Source: Bombella mellum (GTDB taxonomy: Bacteria; Pseudomonadota; Alphaproteobacteria; Acetobacterales; Acetobacteraceae). Taken from it: a stretch of DNA of 64,000 bases. A program made the translations under genes and the position numbers. Below are positions 24,116 through 33,019 of this stretch, piece by piece; within the stretch, counting starts at the first letter, position 1, and each line of letters begins with the position of its first letter. The stretch covers positions 310,001 through 374,000 of the forward strand of contig NZ_PDLY01000002.1 of the NCBI RefSeq assembly GCF_014048465.1. The letters run 5' to 3'. Under the pieces are notes generated by a model, which saw only the letters and a program-made list of their open reading frames with translations, was not told the origin of the DNA and did not search any database.

Positions 24116-25024
24116 TCATGCCCTGTCAATTTTATTCCACATGAAGCCACAGACTATTTTTGGCAGCTGATTCCTCACTTCCTCTTTCACTTCCGCCACC
24201 AGCGCACGATATTCCAGCCTGTATTTGTTCCTTGTCCTGGGCTGGGGATGATCCCACGGTTTCGTATCTGCCACGAAATGATATATTGACGCATTCTCCT
24301 GGGCCTCTTTCACCTCCTCCTGCATGCTGTAGTCAAATTCGAGGCAGCTGGTCTTCAGGTGCTCGGCATAAAAATTCCAGCCCTGTGCAAAATGGTGGAG
24401 AGAGTCCTTGAAAACATGATTCAATATGGCCTCGTCATAAAATCTCCATTTTTTCTTTATGCACTCCACACAGTAGGACGCATCATCCTCCGTGATGGCC
24501 TCCATGTTGAAGAGGATCAGGCCACTGTTCACGTAAAGATAGGGATTGTTTATCCCCAGCATGTTTCTGCTGTATTTGTTGAAATCTCCAAAATCCTCAT
24601 ATTTCCTGTGGTTCCGTATCAGGCAACGGACGCCACCCAATTTCTTGTCATGAGGTATCTGGTTGATGATCTTCAGGACATCATCTCTCACGAGCATGTC
24701 GACATCAATGCTCAGAACCCGGTCATATTCCCTGAAGATCGTAGGAATGAACAGAGGAAAGTAGGTTTCCAGCGGCCTGTTCTCATCATTCGCAAAATTC
24801 ATGTTTTCCAGAAAGGAAGAACAGTCAACAAACGAAATGAGGCTTCCAAAGGCAGCGACCGTACGCTCCGCGATCTGGATTACGGTCTGATCAAGCTCCC
24901 TGTACAGTACGAAGAACTCAATCCTGCTGACGTCCGAACAATTGTCTATTATTGACTTGATCGTAACCAGTGCTGGCAGCAAATATTTTTTATTGAAGGA
25001 AACAACTATCGGAAAGGTATCCAT
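24116..25024 (-). CDS. GT8-family glycosyltransferase
   Basis: Retaining-type glycosyltransferase with the GT8 layout: N-terminal IVVSFNKKYLLPALVTIKSI, the metal motif SIDVDMLVRDDV (D-V-D at residues 107-109), YLYVNSGLILFN and ILNHVF, and a C-terminal His in IYHFVADTKPW. It is a close paralogue of the gene at 33020-33946. The metal motif falls at the same residue number when this start is used. The open frame extends to 25120, but the second ATG of an ATGATG pair (25024) has AGAGG five bases upstream and matches the paralogue's N-terminus. The substrate is unknown; a surface glycan is likely. Confidence 0.82.
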   Translation of the reverse strand: MDTFPIVVSFNKKYLLPALVTIKSIIDNCSDVSRIEFFVLYRELDQTVIQIAERTVAAFGSLISFVDCSSFLENMNFANDENRPLETYFPLFIPTIFREYDRVLSIDVDMLVRDDVLKIINQIPHDKKLGGVRCLIRNHRKYEDFGDFNKYSRNMLGINNPYLYVNSGLILFNMEAITEDDASYCVECIKKKWRFYDEAILNHVFKDSLHHFAQGWNFYAEHLKTSCLEFDYSMQEEVKEAQENASIYHFVADTKPWDHPQPRTRNKYRLEYRALVAEVKEEVRNQLPKIVCGFMWNKIDRA

Positions 25025-25256
25025 CATGCCCTCTTCTGACCAGACTGTCCGCTTCATAAAGGTTTTTACAATCTTTTCCAAGAAGCTTCTCCAGCACTGG
25101 TCAAGCCTCCCGTATGACATTCACTGTTAAACAGTCTCCATATGCTCATGGCAAAATTAATTGCTGTCGGCTTCACAAAGCGATTGAAACCTCTTCCAAC
25201 TCCACTATCATGCCGTCAATAATTGCTGCCCTGACAGGCAGCGACAGAGAGAGCGC

Positions 25257-26624
25257 ATGCCCACCACATCACCCAGTCACCATCCCCTCATCATGCTGAT
25301 CGTCGGCCTTCTGGTCACGGCCGTACTCATCGGCATCTCCATTCTCATTTCCCTGTCCGAAATCTCTTTTGCCGCAGCACGGGAAACCCGCATGCGGGCA
25401 CTGGCCAAGGAAGGTGACAAACGGGCACGGGCCTTCCTGCGTCTCCGCCGGAACAGCGGGCAGGTCATGACGGCCATCCAGATATGCCTCAATGCCGTCG
25501 GCATTCTTGGCGGTGTGGTGGGTGATGCCCTGCTGAGCGAACCCTTCGCCGCAGGCCTGCATTGCATGGGCCTTTCCACGCCTCTGGCTGACAAGATCGG
25601 GTCCCTGAGTTCCTTCATTCTCGTGACGGGGCTGTTCGTCCTTTTTGCCGACCTGCTGCCCAAACGTACGGCCATGAACGCCCCGGACAGGATCGCCCTG
25701 GCCGTGGGCTGGTTCCCTGCCCTCACCCTGCGCCTGCTCTATCCGGCCGTATGGATTTTCTCCCACATTGCCGACCTCATACTGAAACTGCTCCGCATCC
25801 CCGCCACGGCCACGGTGGAGGCCGTGACACCGGAAGACCTCCGGGCCATTCTGGCAGCGGGAACGGCCTCCGGTGTCCTGCTGGAGCAGGAACACCAGAT
25901 GATCCAGAACGTCATGGCTCTTCAGAACCGGTCCGTCACCTCCGCCATGACGCCACGGGACGAGATCGTCTATCTGGATGTCAATGAAAGTCTGGAAAGC
26001 CAGCGCGACAAGGTGAGGGTCCGTCCCTATTCCCGCTATCCATTCTGCGACGGGTCGCTGGACAAGGTCGTCGGGTCCATCCGGGCGGAAGACGTGCTGG
26101 TGGCCGTCGTGGATGAACCCGCCACGCTGACCAACCCGCAGAAAGCTCCCCCAAAGCAGATCTTCAACATGCGACGGGACGTGCTGTCCCTCCCTGACAC
26201 GCTGAACCTCTGGGAAACCCTGGCCCAGTTTGACACGCACGGGGCCGGTTTTGCGCTCATCTTCAATGAATATGGCCTGATTGTCGGCCTGATCACCTAC
26301 AAGGACATCATGGGGGCCCTGATGGACGGTCTGGCCAATCCTTTCGAGGAACAGGCCATCGTCCGCCGTGATGATGACTCATGGCTCATTGACGGGGCGG
26401 CTCCCATACTGGATGTCATCAGGGAACTGGACATCCCCCTCTTCCACGACAATGCCGAGTTTGACACGATCGCCGGTTTCATCACCCATCGCCTGCGCCG
26501 CATGGCCCGTAAGACGGACCGTGTAGAAGTGGCGGGGTTCCGTTTCGAGGTGGTGGACGTCGAACGGTTCCGCATCAACCAGCTTCTTGTCACCCGCATG
26601 AAACCTTCCCAGAAGACGGCATGA
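25257..26624 (+). CDS. CNNM/CorC-family membrane protein with CBS domains
   Basis: Integral membrane protein with an N-terminal DUF21/CNNM domain (about residues 13-190, three or four helices, including SLSEISFAAARE), a pair of CBS domains (about residues 205-345, MTPRDEIVYLDV onward and FALIFNEYGLIVGLITYKDI) and a C-terminal CorC/HlyC domain (WLIDGAAPILDVIRELDI). The family is linked to magnesium or cobalt efflux and is often misnamed hemolysin. GT genes flank it with no obvious functional link. A GCTGCC/GGCAGC hairpin lies in its leader. The ATG at 25293 is an alternative start. It is 4 bp from the next gene. Confidence 0.88.
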   Translation: MPTTSPSHHPLIMLIVGLLVTAVLIGISILISLSEISFAAARETRMRALAKEGDKRARAFLRLRRNSGQVMTAIQICLNAVGILGGVVGDALLSEPFAAGLHCMGLSTPLADKIGSLSSFILVTGLFVLFADLLPKRTAMNAPDRIALAVGWFPALTLRLLYPAVWIFSHIADLILKLLRIPATATVEAVTPEDLRAILAAGTASGVLLEQEHQMIQNVMALQNRSVTSAMTPRDEIVYLDVNESLESQRDKVRVRPYSRYPFCDGSLDKVVGSIRAEDVLVAVVDEPATLTNPQKAPPKQIFNMRRDVLSLPDTLNLWETLAQFDTHGAGFALIFNEYGLIVGLITYKDIMGALMDGLANPFEEQAIVRRDDDSWLIDGAAPILDVIRELDIPLFHDNAEFDTIAGFITHRLRRMARKTDRVEVAGFRFEVVDVERFRINQLLVTRMKPSQKTA

Positions 26625-26628
26625 CATC

Positions 26629-27225
26629 ATGACCATGAACGGCACGCAGTTCCGGACTGGAGACATCACCCCGCAGGATGCCCTGCTCATCATCGACATG
26701 CAGAATGACTTCATGCCGGGTGGAGCCCTGCCCGTTCCCGATGGCCCGGCCCTGCTTCCTGTCATCAACCAGCTGTCCCGGGCCGGTTTCCGGGCCGTCA
26801 TCGCCTCACAGGACTGGCACCCGGCCGGACACTGTTCCTTCAGGGAACAGGGAGGCCTATGGCCGATACACTGTCTGGCAGGAAGCCACGGTGCCGCCCT
26901 GCTGGATGGGCTGGACCAGGCCCATGTCACGCATGTCATCCGCAAGGGCCTGGCCCCTACGGCTGATTCCAACTCAGCTTTTTATGATGATGCCGGAACG
27001 GCCACCGGCCTGACCTCCCTGCTGCAAGGACTGGGGATCAGGCGGGTTTTTCTGTGCGGCGTTGCGCTGGAAGTCTGTGTCCTTGCCACGGCCCGCCATG
27101 CCGTACGGGATGGCTTTGAAACCTTCATCATCAGGAATGCCACGGCTGGCATCAAGTCCCCTTCAGCCTCCCTCACCGGTCAGGCCGAGCATATTGCCTT
27201 TCCTGAGTTCAGGGAGGCACCCTGA
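26629..27225 (+). CDS. pncA: Nicotinamidase
   Basis: Hydrolyses nicotinamide to nicotinate for NAD salvage. Isochorismatase-fold motifs are complete: the catalytic Asp in LLIIDMQNDFMPGGAL, metal ligands in SQDWHPAGHCSF, the catalytic Lys in VIRKGL and the nucleophile in GVALEVCV. Length (198 aa) is normal. It follows the CorC-like gene closely and is probably cotranscribed. An ATG two codons downstream (26635) is an alternative start. It converges on the next gene with only 4 bp between stops. Confidence 0.9.
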   Translation: MTMNGTQFRTGDITPQDALLIIDMQNDFMPGGALPVPDGPALLPVINQLSRAGFRAVIASQDWHPAGHCSFREQGGLWPIHCLAGSHGAALLDGLDQAHVTHVIRKGLAPTADSNSAFYDDAGTATGLTSLLQGLGIRRVFLCGVALEVCVLATARHAVRDGFETFIIRNATAGIKSPSASLTGQAEHIAFPEFREAP

Positions 27226-27229
27226 ACCG

Positions 27230-28612
27230 TTACTGCACCTCCTCTTCTTTCTCGGCTTCTGCGGGGATGGCCTGCTGCTGCTCTGCCTTCACGACAGACT
27301 GGACATAGTCGAAATAGGCCTTGACCCCTTCTTCCTTGGTCTCGAAGTTGCCGATCAGATTTCCATGGCCGCAGAAATGCACGATACCTGCACGGGCGAT
27401 CTTGCTGAAATCACTGTCTGGCCATGTGATGACAATGTCATTCAGATAAAAACAGTCATACTCACAGAACTTTATGAGAAGATAGTTCAGTGAGGACTGG
27501 TCTAGGACATTGTTATTGAACCCTTCCAGCTTGATGATGTTATGTGCGATCATCTGCATGGCCTGGCTGATGAAGCTGAATTCCTGAAATGACCGGAAGG
27601 CGAAAAAGCCTGAGTTGACGGGCCTTACATCATCCTCCGAGAGGCTCTTGTCCCGTAGGAGGAACGAACCGATGAACCAGCCGGACCGCAGGACAAAGTC
27701 CTTTGTCCGTCTTCCACACTCACAGGCGATGAAGAACCTGTTGCTGGCATGGACCGTGCGCAGCATGTCCGTAATGTCATTGTTGCAGATGATGTCGGCA
27801 TCCGAATACACGATGGGGCTGTATTCACGGAAATATTCGGCAATCTCCGGGCTGTATCTTTTATAATACCGGCTGTTCATGGCCACGGAAGGCATCCTGA
27901 TGATCCTGACGGGCGCATATTTGAGATCAGGCGGCAGGTCGACATCGTAAATGTTCGTGAAAATGAGAAAATTCAGGTTCGCCTTGGAGAACATCATGTA
28001 AGACCGTATGGAGGTGAACAGGGTCTCAAGATACCCCTCACCTCCAAAGGCACAGAAATAGACAAGGGGACGATATTTCTCGATCTCGATCAGGAAAACT
28101 TCTTCCGTGAGAAGCACGATCCGCTCGTCATGCAGGGATACCTTGATATTGGCTTCCAGACTGAAACGGTTCTCACCATCATCAATGACGAAGTCATGAA
28201 CCTTGACCTCTCTCTTTTCCGTCTCACCCGCATAGGTGAGGCCATTCTGGAAAAAATGCGCCAGAAGCGTGAAGGTATTTTCCGGGACGAGAAAAAATCT
28301 TGCCTCAAGGATTTTCTGATGCGTCAGCCGGATGGTGCCTTCAGCATCAGCGGCAAAAAGGATGCCATAGGAATATATGTGAAGGAACGAACTGGCCGTC
28401 TCGAAAACGATGTCATCATTGGGCAGGTCTCCGATTATGAACCGGCCTCCTGCCTCATCAAGATAACATTCACGCCCCTTGTGAAAGAGATTCCCTGTTC
28501 TGGGTGAGAAATAAACGGCCTCATCACCTAAAATGGATCTCAGCAACCTGAATGACAGCCGCTCGCCATCAAATATTAGAACCTTCCCGAACCGATCCAT
28601 TATATAATGCAC
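27230..28612 (-). CDS. Two-domain glycosyltransferase-like protein
   Basis: The C-terminal half (about residues 180-460) resembles GT8-like transferases: PLVYFCAFGGEGYLETLFTS, the metal motif VYSDADIICNND (D-A-D at 271-273), VNSGFFAF, LDQSSLNYLL and a late GIVHFCGHGN. The N-terminal half begins IMDRFGKVLIFDGE, which matches the opening of two stand-alone proteins encoded upstream (LDCFGHVIS and MDWFGHIIS), and later has ARFFLVPENTF where relatives have W-E-x-F. A GTG at 28612 with AGGAG seven bases upstream is the best start; an ATG at 28600 is the alternative. It ends a minus-strand series of glycan genes. Substrate unknown. Confidence 0.7.
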   Translation of the reverse strand: MHYIMDRFGKVLIFDGERLSFRLLRSILGDEAVYFSPRTGNLFHKGRECYLDEAGGRFIIGDLPNDDIVFETASSFLHIYSYGILFAADAEGTIRLTHQKILEARFFLVPENTFTLLAHFFQNGLTYAGETEKREVKVHDFVIDDGENRFSLEANIKVSLHDERIVLLTEEVFLIEIEKYRPLVYFCAFGGEGYLETLFTSIRSYMMFSKANLNFLIFTNIYDVDLPPDLKYAPVRIIRMPSVAMNSRYYKRYSPEIAEYFREYSPIVYSDADIICNNDITDMLRTVHASNRFFIACECGRRTKDFVLRSGWFIGSFLLRDKSLSEDDVRPVNSGFFAFRSFQEFSFISQAMQMIAHNIIKLEGFNNNVLDQSSLNYLLIKFCEYDCFYLNDIVITWPDSDFSKIARAGIVHFCGHGNLIGNFETKEEGVKAYFDYVQSVVKAEQQQAIPAEAEKEEEVQ

Positions 28613-28630
28613 AGAAAAACTCCTGATCAA

Positions 28631-28671
28631 CGTCAGGTCGTGCTGATAACCATGGCGTGCTGCACCTGACG
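28631..28671 (-). repeat. Inverted repeat in the leader of the glycosyltransferase at 27230
   Basis: CGTCAGGT and ACCTGACG form an 8-bp stem about 20 bases before the proposed GTG start, with a 25-base loop. It could be a leader hairpin or an operator. It is too long-looped for a classical terminator and has no T-run. Confidence 0.35.
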
Positions 28672-28755
28672 ATAGAGGAGTTTTTACCAGTCATTAACAA
28701 ATCATTCAAAAATTATCTTTCATCTCTCCCAGAAATGTCACGGCCACTGATCTGC

Positions 28756-30210
28756 CTATCTGCCGCACGTCCCCTGACAGAGCCATCCCCCCGTAAAACC
28801 TGCCTTCAGAAGGCCGGAGCGGATATAGGGGTTCTTCTTCATCACGTTCCAGACGAATTCACTTCGCAGATTTTCGCTCATCAGCAGGATCGGCCCCTGA
28901 TCAATCCCCAGCTGCTGGCCATCCACCCAGAAACCGTCATTGACACGGTAACTGGGGTTGAACGCATCAACAAACCCGTACCGATTGTAAATGACATTGC
29001 CATAACGGCGTTTCATCTCTTCCAGGGACGGCAGGGCAATTTCCGGGGCAAAGGCCACGGAGCCGCCAACAGCCGTCGGGGCGATGGTGCCATCATCCAG
29101 CACATAATCCTTCCCAGCACCCCGGGCACTGTAGGCCAGGAAATGACGTTTTTCCCCATCCACTTCCTGCACGCTGTCTCCAGGACCATCCGATGCCGTC
29201 AGTCCCCAGACCGATCCGTCATAGCCTTTCCAGTGACCGGGATTACGCACTGCGTACTCCCTCTGTGCATAGACGGCCTCCCGGCTGTTCTGGAAATAGT
29301 CATACCCCCGCTGAAGACTGGCCTTGTCCTGAATGTGCCGGAAATCCACCCAGCACTCGCTGTACTGGTGCCCGAACAGGGGGGCGAAATTCAGGAAATT
29401 ATGGCCGTAGAAGCTGCCCTGCTGCCCCCGCTGCGTCTCCGTCCAGCGGTCCCACAACCCTTCCGGCAGACCGTGTTCCGGTGCTCCAAGAGCCATGATG
29501 TAAAGCAGCATTCCTTCATTATAGCCCTTCCACTGGGAAGACAGGAAATGACCCGGTGGCATCCAGCCCATGCTCAGCCACTCGCTGTCATCACCCCGCA
29601 TCCAACGCCAGTCCACCCGACGGTAGAGCCGATCCGCCAGCCTCCTTATCTCCTGCTCACGGGCATCCTGACGGTCATAGTAAGACTGGGCGAACAGCAC
29701 GCCGCCCATCAGCAGGGCCGTGTCTATGCTGGAAAGTTCGGACCAGTCAGCAACCCTCAGGCCGGTGTTGGGGTCCAGAAAATGATAGAAAAAACCGTGC
29801 GACCCGGCCGTGCCCCTGACAGCCTCCCCCTGGGGCAGTCCTTCCAGAAAACGCAGCGTCACCAGCGTACGCTCCACGGCCTGCTGCCGGGTTATGTAGC
29901 CCCGCTCCACGCCAATGCCATAGGCTGTCAGACCGAACCCCACACTGGCAATGCTGGCGGCTCCATTCATCAGGGGAGCCCTGTCCGGGACCAGACCATT
30001 TTTGGGGTTGGCCGTGTCCCAGAACCAGCTGAAGGTACGCTGTTCCAGATCATCCAGAAACGCCAGATGCTTCTGGTCATTCAGGGAAAAAGAAACGTCC
30101 GCCTTTCCCGGGACAGGTCCCTTTTCCTGGGACAGGGCCGGAACGGCCGTCACGAAGAGAGACGCCAGAACCAGCGAAAAGCATGACGTAAATTTCACCC
30201 TGTTTTTCAT
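28756..30210 (-). CDS. Secreted glucoamylase-like protein (Glycoamylase family)
   Basis: The protein starts with a signal peptide (MKNRVKFTSCFSLVLASLF, cleavage likely after ALS or nearby). An all-alpha toroid of the type named putative glucoamylase (PF10091) follows: LEQRTFSWFWDTANP near residue 55, GYNEGMLLYIMALG, HQYSECWVDFRHIQD, WGLTASDGP and the C-terminal MSENLRSEFVWNVMKK. The members probably act on periplasmic or surface glucans; few have been characterised. The open frame starts at 30291, but the ATG at 30210 gives a proper signal peptide. Its place among GT genes suggests trimming or remodelling of the glycan they make. Confidence 0.82.
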   Translation of the reverse strand: MKNRVKFTSCFSLVLASLFVTAVPALSQEKGPVPGKADVSFSLNDQKHLAFLDDLEQRTFSWFWDTANPKNGLVPDRAPLMNGAASIASVGFGLTAYGIGVERGYITRQQAVERTLVTLRFLEGLPQGEAVRGTAGSHGFFYHFLDPNTGLRVADWSELSSIDTALLMGGVLFAQSYYDRQDAREQEIRRLADRLYRRVDWRWMRGDDSEWLSMGWMPPGHFLSSQWKGYNEGMLLYIMALGAPEHGLPEGLWDRWTETQRGQQGSFYGHNFLNFAPLFGHQYSECWVDFRHIQDKASLQRGYDYFQNSREAVYAQREYAVRNPGHWKGYDGSVWGLTASDGPGDSVQEVDGEKRHFLAYSARGAGKDYVLDDGTIAPTAVGGSVAFAPEIALPSLEEMKRRYGNVIYNRYGFVDAFNPSYRVNDGFWVDGQQLGIDQGPILLMSENLRSEFVWNVMKKNPYIRSGLLKAGFTGGWLCQGTCGR

Positions 30211-30377
30211 GATGACTGTCGCCTTCTTCCTGAGAGCAAACATCCCACTGTCCGGACATGACGGAGCCGTCATCCTGAGGACAGGAAGCACCTGCCCTCA
30301 CCACAGCGGGCTATAGGAAGGCTACCATACGCCCCTTCATCGTCAAGGAGAGATTAAAGCCCCATGAACGGGTCGGG

Positions 30378-31436
30378 TCAGTCCGCCCAGGGGAAATACC
30401 CGTCTGTCACTATGGGCGTATCCCGCCTGTAATAGTGCTTCTCTCCCAGCTGATGCTTGTGGTGGTCGTCATGATTTCTGAAAATGCTGTACTGGATACC
30501 GTTTGACCAGCTGTGGATGTTCCTGACGATGTCCTCGCAGCCCTTCCTGTATTCATGGACAATCATTGAATACATCAGGGGGCCAATGAACCGCAGCACG
30601 CCGTAAGACCCTGTCCCATTGAGGAATGGCCTGTACACCCTGATGTTGCACAGGGCCTGCTGGATGATTCTCCTCATCAGCGGATGGCCGGCTGCACAGA
30701 TGATGTAATACTGCTCGTACTCACCATAGGGCATGTGCTCTATTTCCAGATGCACCTGTGCCCCATGATACCAGCGGGACAGGAGGAAACGGTCGCCCGG
30801 ACGGATGGTCGTGTCCAGAGAATGGGTGAAGGACGTCTTCAGGTCAAAATAGACACCACCAACAGCATAGAGGCACAGATACCTGAAAAAATCAGCACGG
30901 GCCGCCGGGTAATCCGGGCTGATGGCCTCATAATAGTCAAGGATTTCCTCACCGTAATGTTCCTTGATGAACTCCTTGATCTCGTAGAAACCACCCTCTG
31001 ACCAGAAGTAATATTCATAACTCTGGTTCATGGAGACGACGGTGTTCCTGTTCTCCACATAGGCCTCCGGATAGCTTCCCGGCTTGTCCCTGAAAATTCC
31101 CACCTGATGGATTTTCTTCGAGATATGTTCCGCTTCCTTGATGTACGGAAGGGGCGGAGGAAGGATGGCCTGGTCAATGTCCCGGAAGGTCTCGCAACGA
31201 TCCACGCCCGGCATGTGGTACAGGGCCAGGCTGGGAGAAGAGGAGAGGAAACCCGCATCATTCCGGAAGAAGGTCACGATGTCATGGTCACGCCGTTCGA
31301 TGCCGTAACCTGCCTTCACGAGGTCCCTTGCCGTTGCGGGCGGAGGAGTGTCATCATCGTAAAAGGCGCACAGAAAACGCTGTTCCAGACCATCCTGACC
31401 AACAACCAGATAACTGCCATGAGCAGAAATAAACAT
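30378..31436 (-). CDS. GT32-like (OCH1-type) glycosyltransferase with N-terminal module
   Basis: The catalytic part starts near residue 105 with the GT32 opening ISKKIHQVG. ARADFFRYLCLYAVGGVYFD is the family core (residues 179-198), with the metal motif in the variant form D-L-K. Homologues transfer sugars in capsule or LPS synthesis. The first 100 residues are a separate region with GSYLVVGQDG and GFLSSSPSLALYH...CETF (about 62-84), comparable to the W-E-x-F modules of neighbouring proteins with Trp replaced. It lies between the two small paralogous proteins and the glucoamylase-like gene on the same strand. Confidence 0.75.
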   Translation of the reverse strand: MFISAHGSYLVVGQDGLEQRFLCAFYDDDTPPPATARDLVKAGYGIERRDHDIVTFFRNDAGFLSSSPSLALYHMPGVDRCETFRDIDQAILPPPLPYIKEAEHISKKIHQVGIFRDKPGSYPEAYVENRNTVVSMNQSYEYYFWSEGGFYEIKEFIKEHYGEEILDYYEAISPDYPAARADFFRYLCLYAVGGVYFDLKTSFTHSLDTTIRPGDRFLLSRWYHGAQVHLEIEHMPYGEYEQYYIICAAGHPLMRRIIQQALCNIRVYRPFLNGTGSYGVLRFIGPLMYSMIVHEYRKGCEDIVRNIHSWSNGIQYSIFRNHDDHHKHQLGEKHYYRRDTPIVTDGYFPWAD

Positions 31437-31454
31437 GCCTAACCCTTCCAGACC

Positions 31455-32096
31455 TTAAAAATCAACCTGCCCGCATCGTGTAACAACCAGATCATATTTT
31501 CGGCCTGGCCTGAATCCGGCAAACGTGACGGAAACGCTCTCCCCTGTTTTCAGCTGCCCGATACGGGAAAACGCCTCCATGTTCTCACGCACGGCAATCC
31601 GCTTCCGGCCAAAGCCGGCCGTGAACAGCTTCTGCTCATGCGCCTGGACGAAGTGCAGGCTGTCCAGTGTCTCCCCCTCTTCTGTCCTGATCTTCCCCAT
31701 CAGAGGGTCCGTCAGCACCAGAAGCCCCTCGAAGGCGTCCCGTGTGAAAGGAAGGAATTTCTCCCATTCGGCTGCATGAGCAGACCATGTCGTCTTGTTG
31801 GTCCCGGGGTCAATCGCCGTGTAGGCCTTGTTCTCTTCGCAATAGAACGACACCAGACCATCCGGCCATGATATCAGGCTCATCTGGGGCAGCTTCACGA
31901 TGCCGCCAAAAATGTCCCAGAACTTCATCTGAAAATGCTCGGGAGCCGGATGCGGCATGACGCTGTACCCGCTCACCAGAAACCCCTGAAGGGGGATGCG
32001 GACAAGCTCATGCCAGTAATTGTTGTAACTTATTACATGACCGAAACAGTCAAGAAACCACATCTGTTCAAATGAATAAGGATGTTTCTTTACCAC
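31455..32096 (-). CDS. Protein of unknown function, paralogue of 32253-32885
   Basis: No known family is recognised. The 213-residue protein has no signal peptide or membrane helix and is probably cytoplasmic. It lines up along its length with the next upstream protein: MWFLDCFGHVIS (residues 12-23), AIDPGTNKTTW (94-104), WEKFLPFTRDAF (111-122) and a beta-rich end ESVSVTFAGF. The start is a GTG at 32096, with a GAAGGG about ten bases upstream. It sits between GT genes on the same strand, which suggests a role in the same glycan process. A stand-alone beta-trefoil-like fold is my inference from the pattern. Confidence 0.7.
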   Translation of the reverse strand: MVKKHPYSFEQMWFLDCFGHVISYNNYWHELVRIPLQGFLVSGYSVMPHPAPEHFQMKFWDIFGGIVKLPQMSLISWPDGLVSFYCEENKAYTAIDPGTNKTTWSAHAAEWEKFLPFTRDAFEGLLVLTDPLMGKIRTEEGETLDSLHFVQAHEQKLFTAGFGRKRIAVRENMEAFSRIGQLKTGESVSVTFAGFRPGRKYDLVVTRCGQVDF

Positions 32097-32184
32097 GCTT
32101 CAAATACCCTTCCCGCTCCGCGCAAACCCGAGGCCCTGCACCAACCAGACGACAGGAGCCATCATCCCCCTGTCATTTCATAAA

Positions 32185-32221
32185 AAATACCGCCCTTCTT
32201 CAGAAAAGAAGGACGGTATTT
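32185..32221 (-). terminator. Rho-independent terminator (minus strand)
   Basis: A 16-bp stem with one mismatch (AAATACCGCCCTTCTT against AAGAAGGACGGTATTT) and a short loop, followed on the minus strand by a run of T's. It lies about 30 bases after the stop of the gene at 32253 and before the gene at 31455, so it may separate two transcription units. Confidence 0.8.
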
Positions 32222-32252
32222 CAACAGCCTCACTCGTCTAAAGTCAGTCTTT

Positions 32253-32885
32253 TCAGTCGAATGACTTCTCGGTACGGACGATCGTGAGACGAGCCACGTC
32301 CCCAAAGTTGCTGACCAGCGTGACCTCAACGGACGCACCGGCCGGTGTCTGGCCGATCTTCTCGAGGTTCTGCAGGTTCCGGGAAATGGAGAAGGCAAAA
32401 CCGCCCAGCCAGGCGAAGTTGCCGACATTCTCGGCAACGGAAGGCCACATCAGGGTCGGGGCCGGGTGGCCGCTCATCTTCACGTCACCATAGGCATGGT
32501 CCAGAAGCACGGAAAGACCATCCATCATCCCTTTCGTCAGCGGAATGAAACGCTCCCAGTCATACATGGCCACCGAGTTCCAGTGGGTGTCATTGTTGCG
32601 GGGATCGATGGAGAAATATGTGCCCGTGTCCTGATCTTCCAGAGCGACGAGGTTCTCACCGGCTTCCACGAACTCGGCGTCGGGCAGCCCTTCCGCAATG
32701 GAGGACGTGTGCCGGAAGGTGACGCGTGACGGCGTCTTGACAGGCCAGGAACCCAGCACGAACGTGTCAGGATAGTCCCCCGGATGCATATAATGACGCT
32801 GCAGCATGCCACCCTGCGTCGGCTGGCTGATGATGTGACCAAACCAGTCCATGATCCACAGACGCTGTAACCGATCCCCGCTCAT
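32253..32885 (-). CDS. Protein of unknown function, paralogue of 31455-32096
   Basis: A 210-residue protein of no recognised family. Shared blocks with its paralogue are LWIMDWFGHIIS (9-20), SIDPRNNDTHW (92-102), WERFIPLTKGMM (110-121) and ASVEVTLVSNF near the end. No signal peptide or membrane helix is seen. The ATG at 32885 has GAGGGG seven bases upstream and is preferred to a TTG at 32900. A strong terminator follows, so it may be expressed separately or at a different level from its paralogue. Context suggests a role in glycan assembly; a sugar-binding or scaffold role is inference only. Confidence 0.72.
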   Translation of the reverse strand: MSGDRLQRLWIMDWFGHIISQPTQGGMLQRHYMHPGDYPDTFVLGSWPVKTPSRVTFRHTSSIAEGLPDAEFVEAGENLVALEDQDTGTYFSIDPRNNDTHWNSVAMYDWERFIPLTKGMMDGLSVLLDHAYGDVKMSGHPAPTLMWPSVAENVGNFAWLGGFAFSISRNLQNLEKIGQTPAGASVEVTLVSNFGDVARLTIVRTEKSFD

Positions 32886-33019
32886 GGGCTTTCCCCTCAA
32901 AAGTTAAAACATGTTCGCCATAGCGAAATCAAAACATTACCAGAACACTTCCAAACCATTTACGGTTTCAGATTCATGCTTTGGATACCAGAGCCGTAAA
33001 AGAAAAGGCAAGCCCTCTC

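Noticed and set aside
28657-30186. A 509-codon plus-strand frame
   Set aside because: It is the complement of the glucoamylase-like gene, which has a signal peptide and family motifs on the minus strand.
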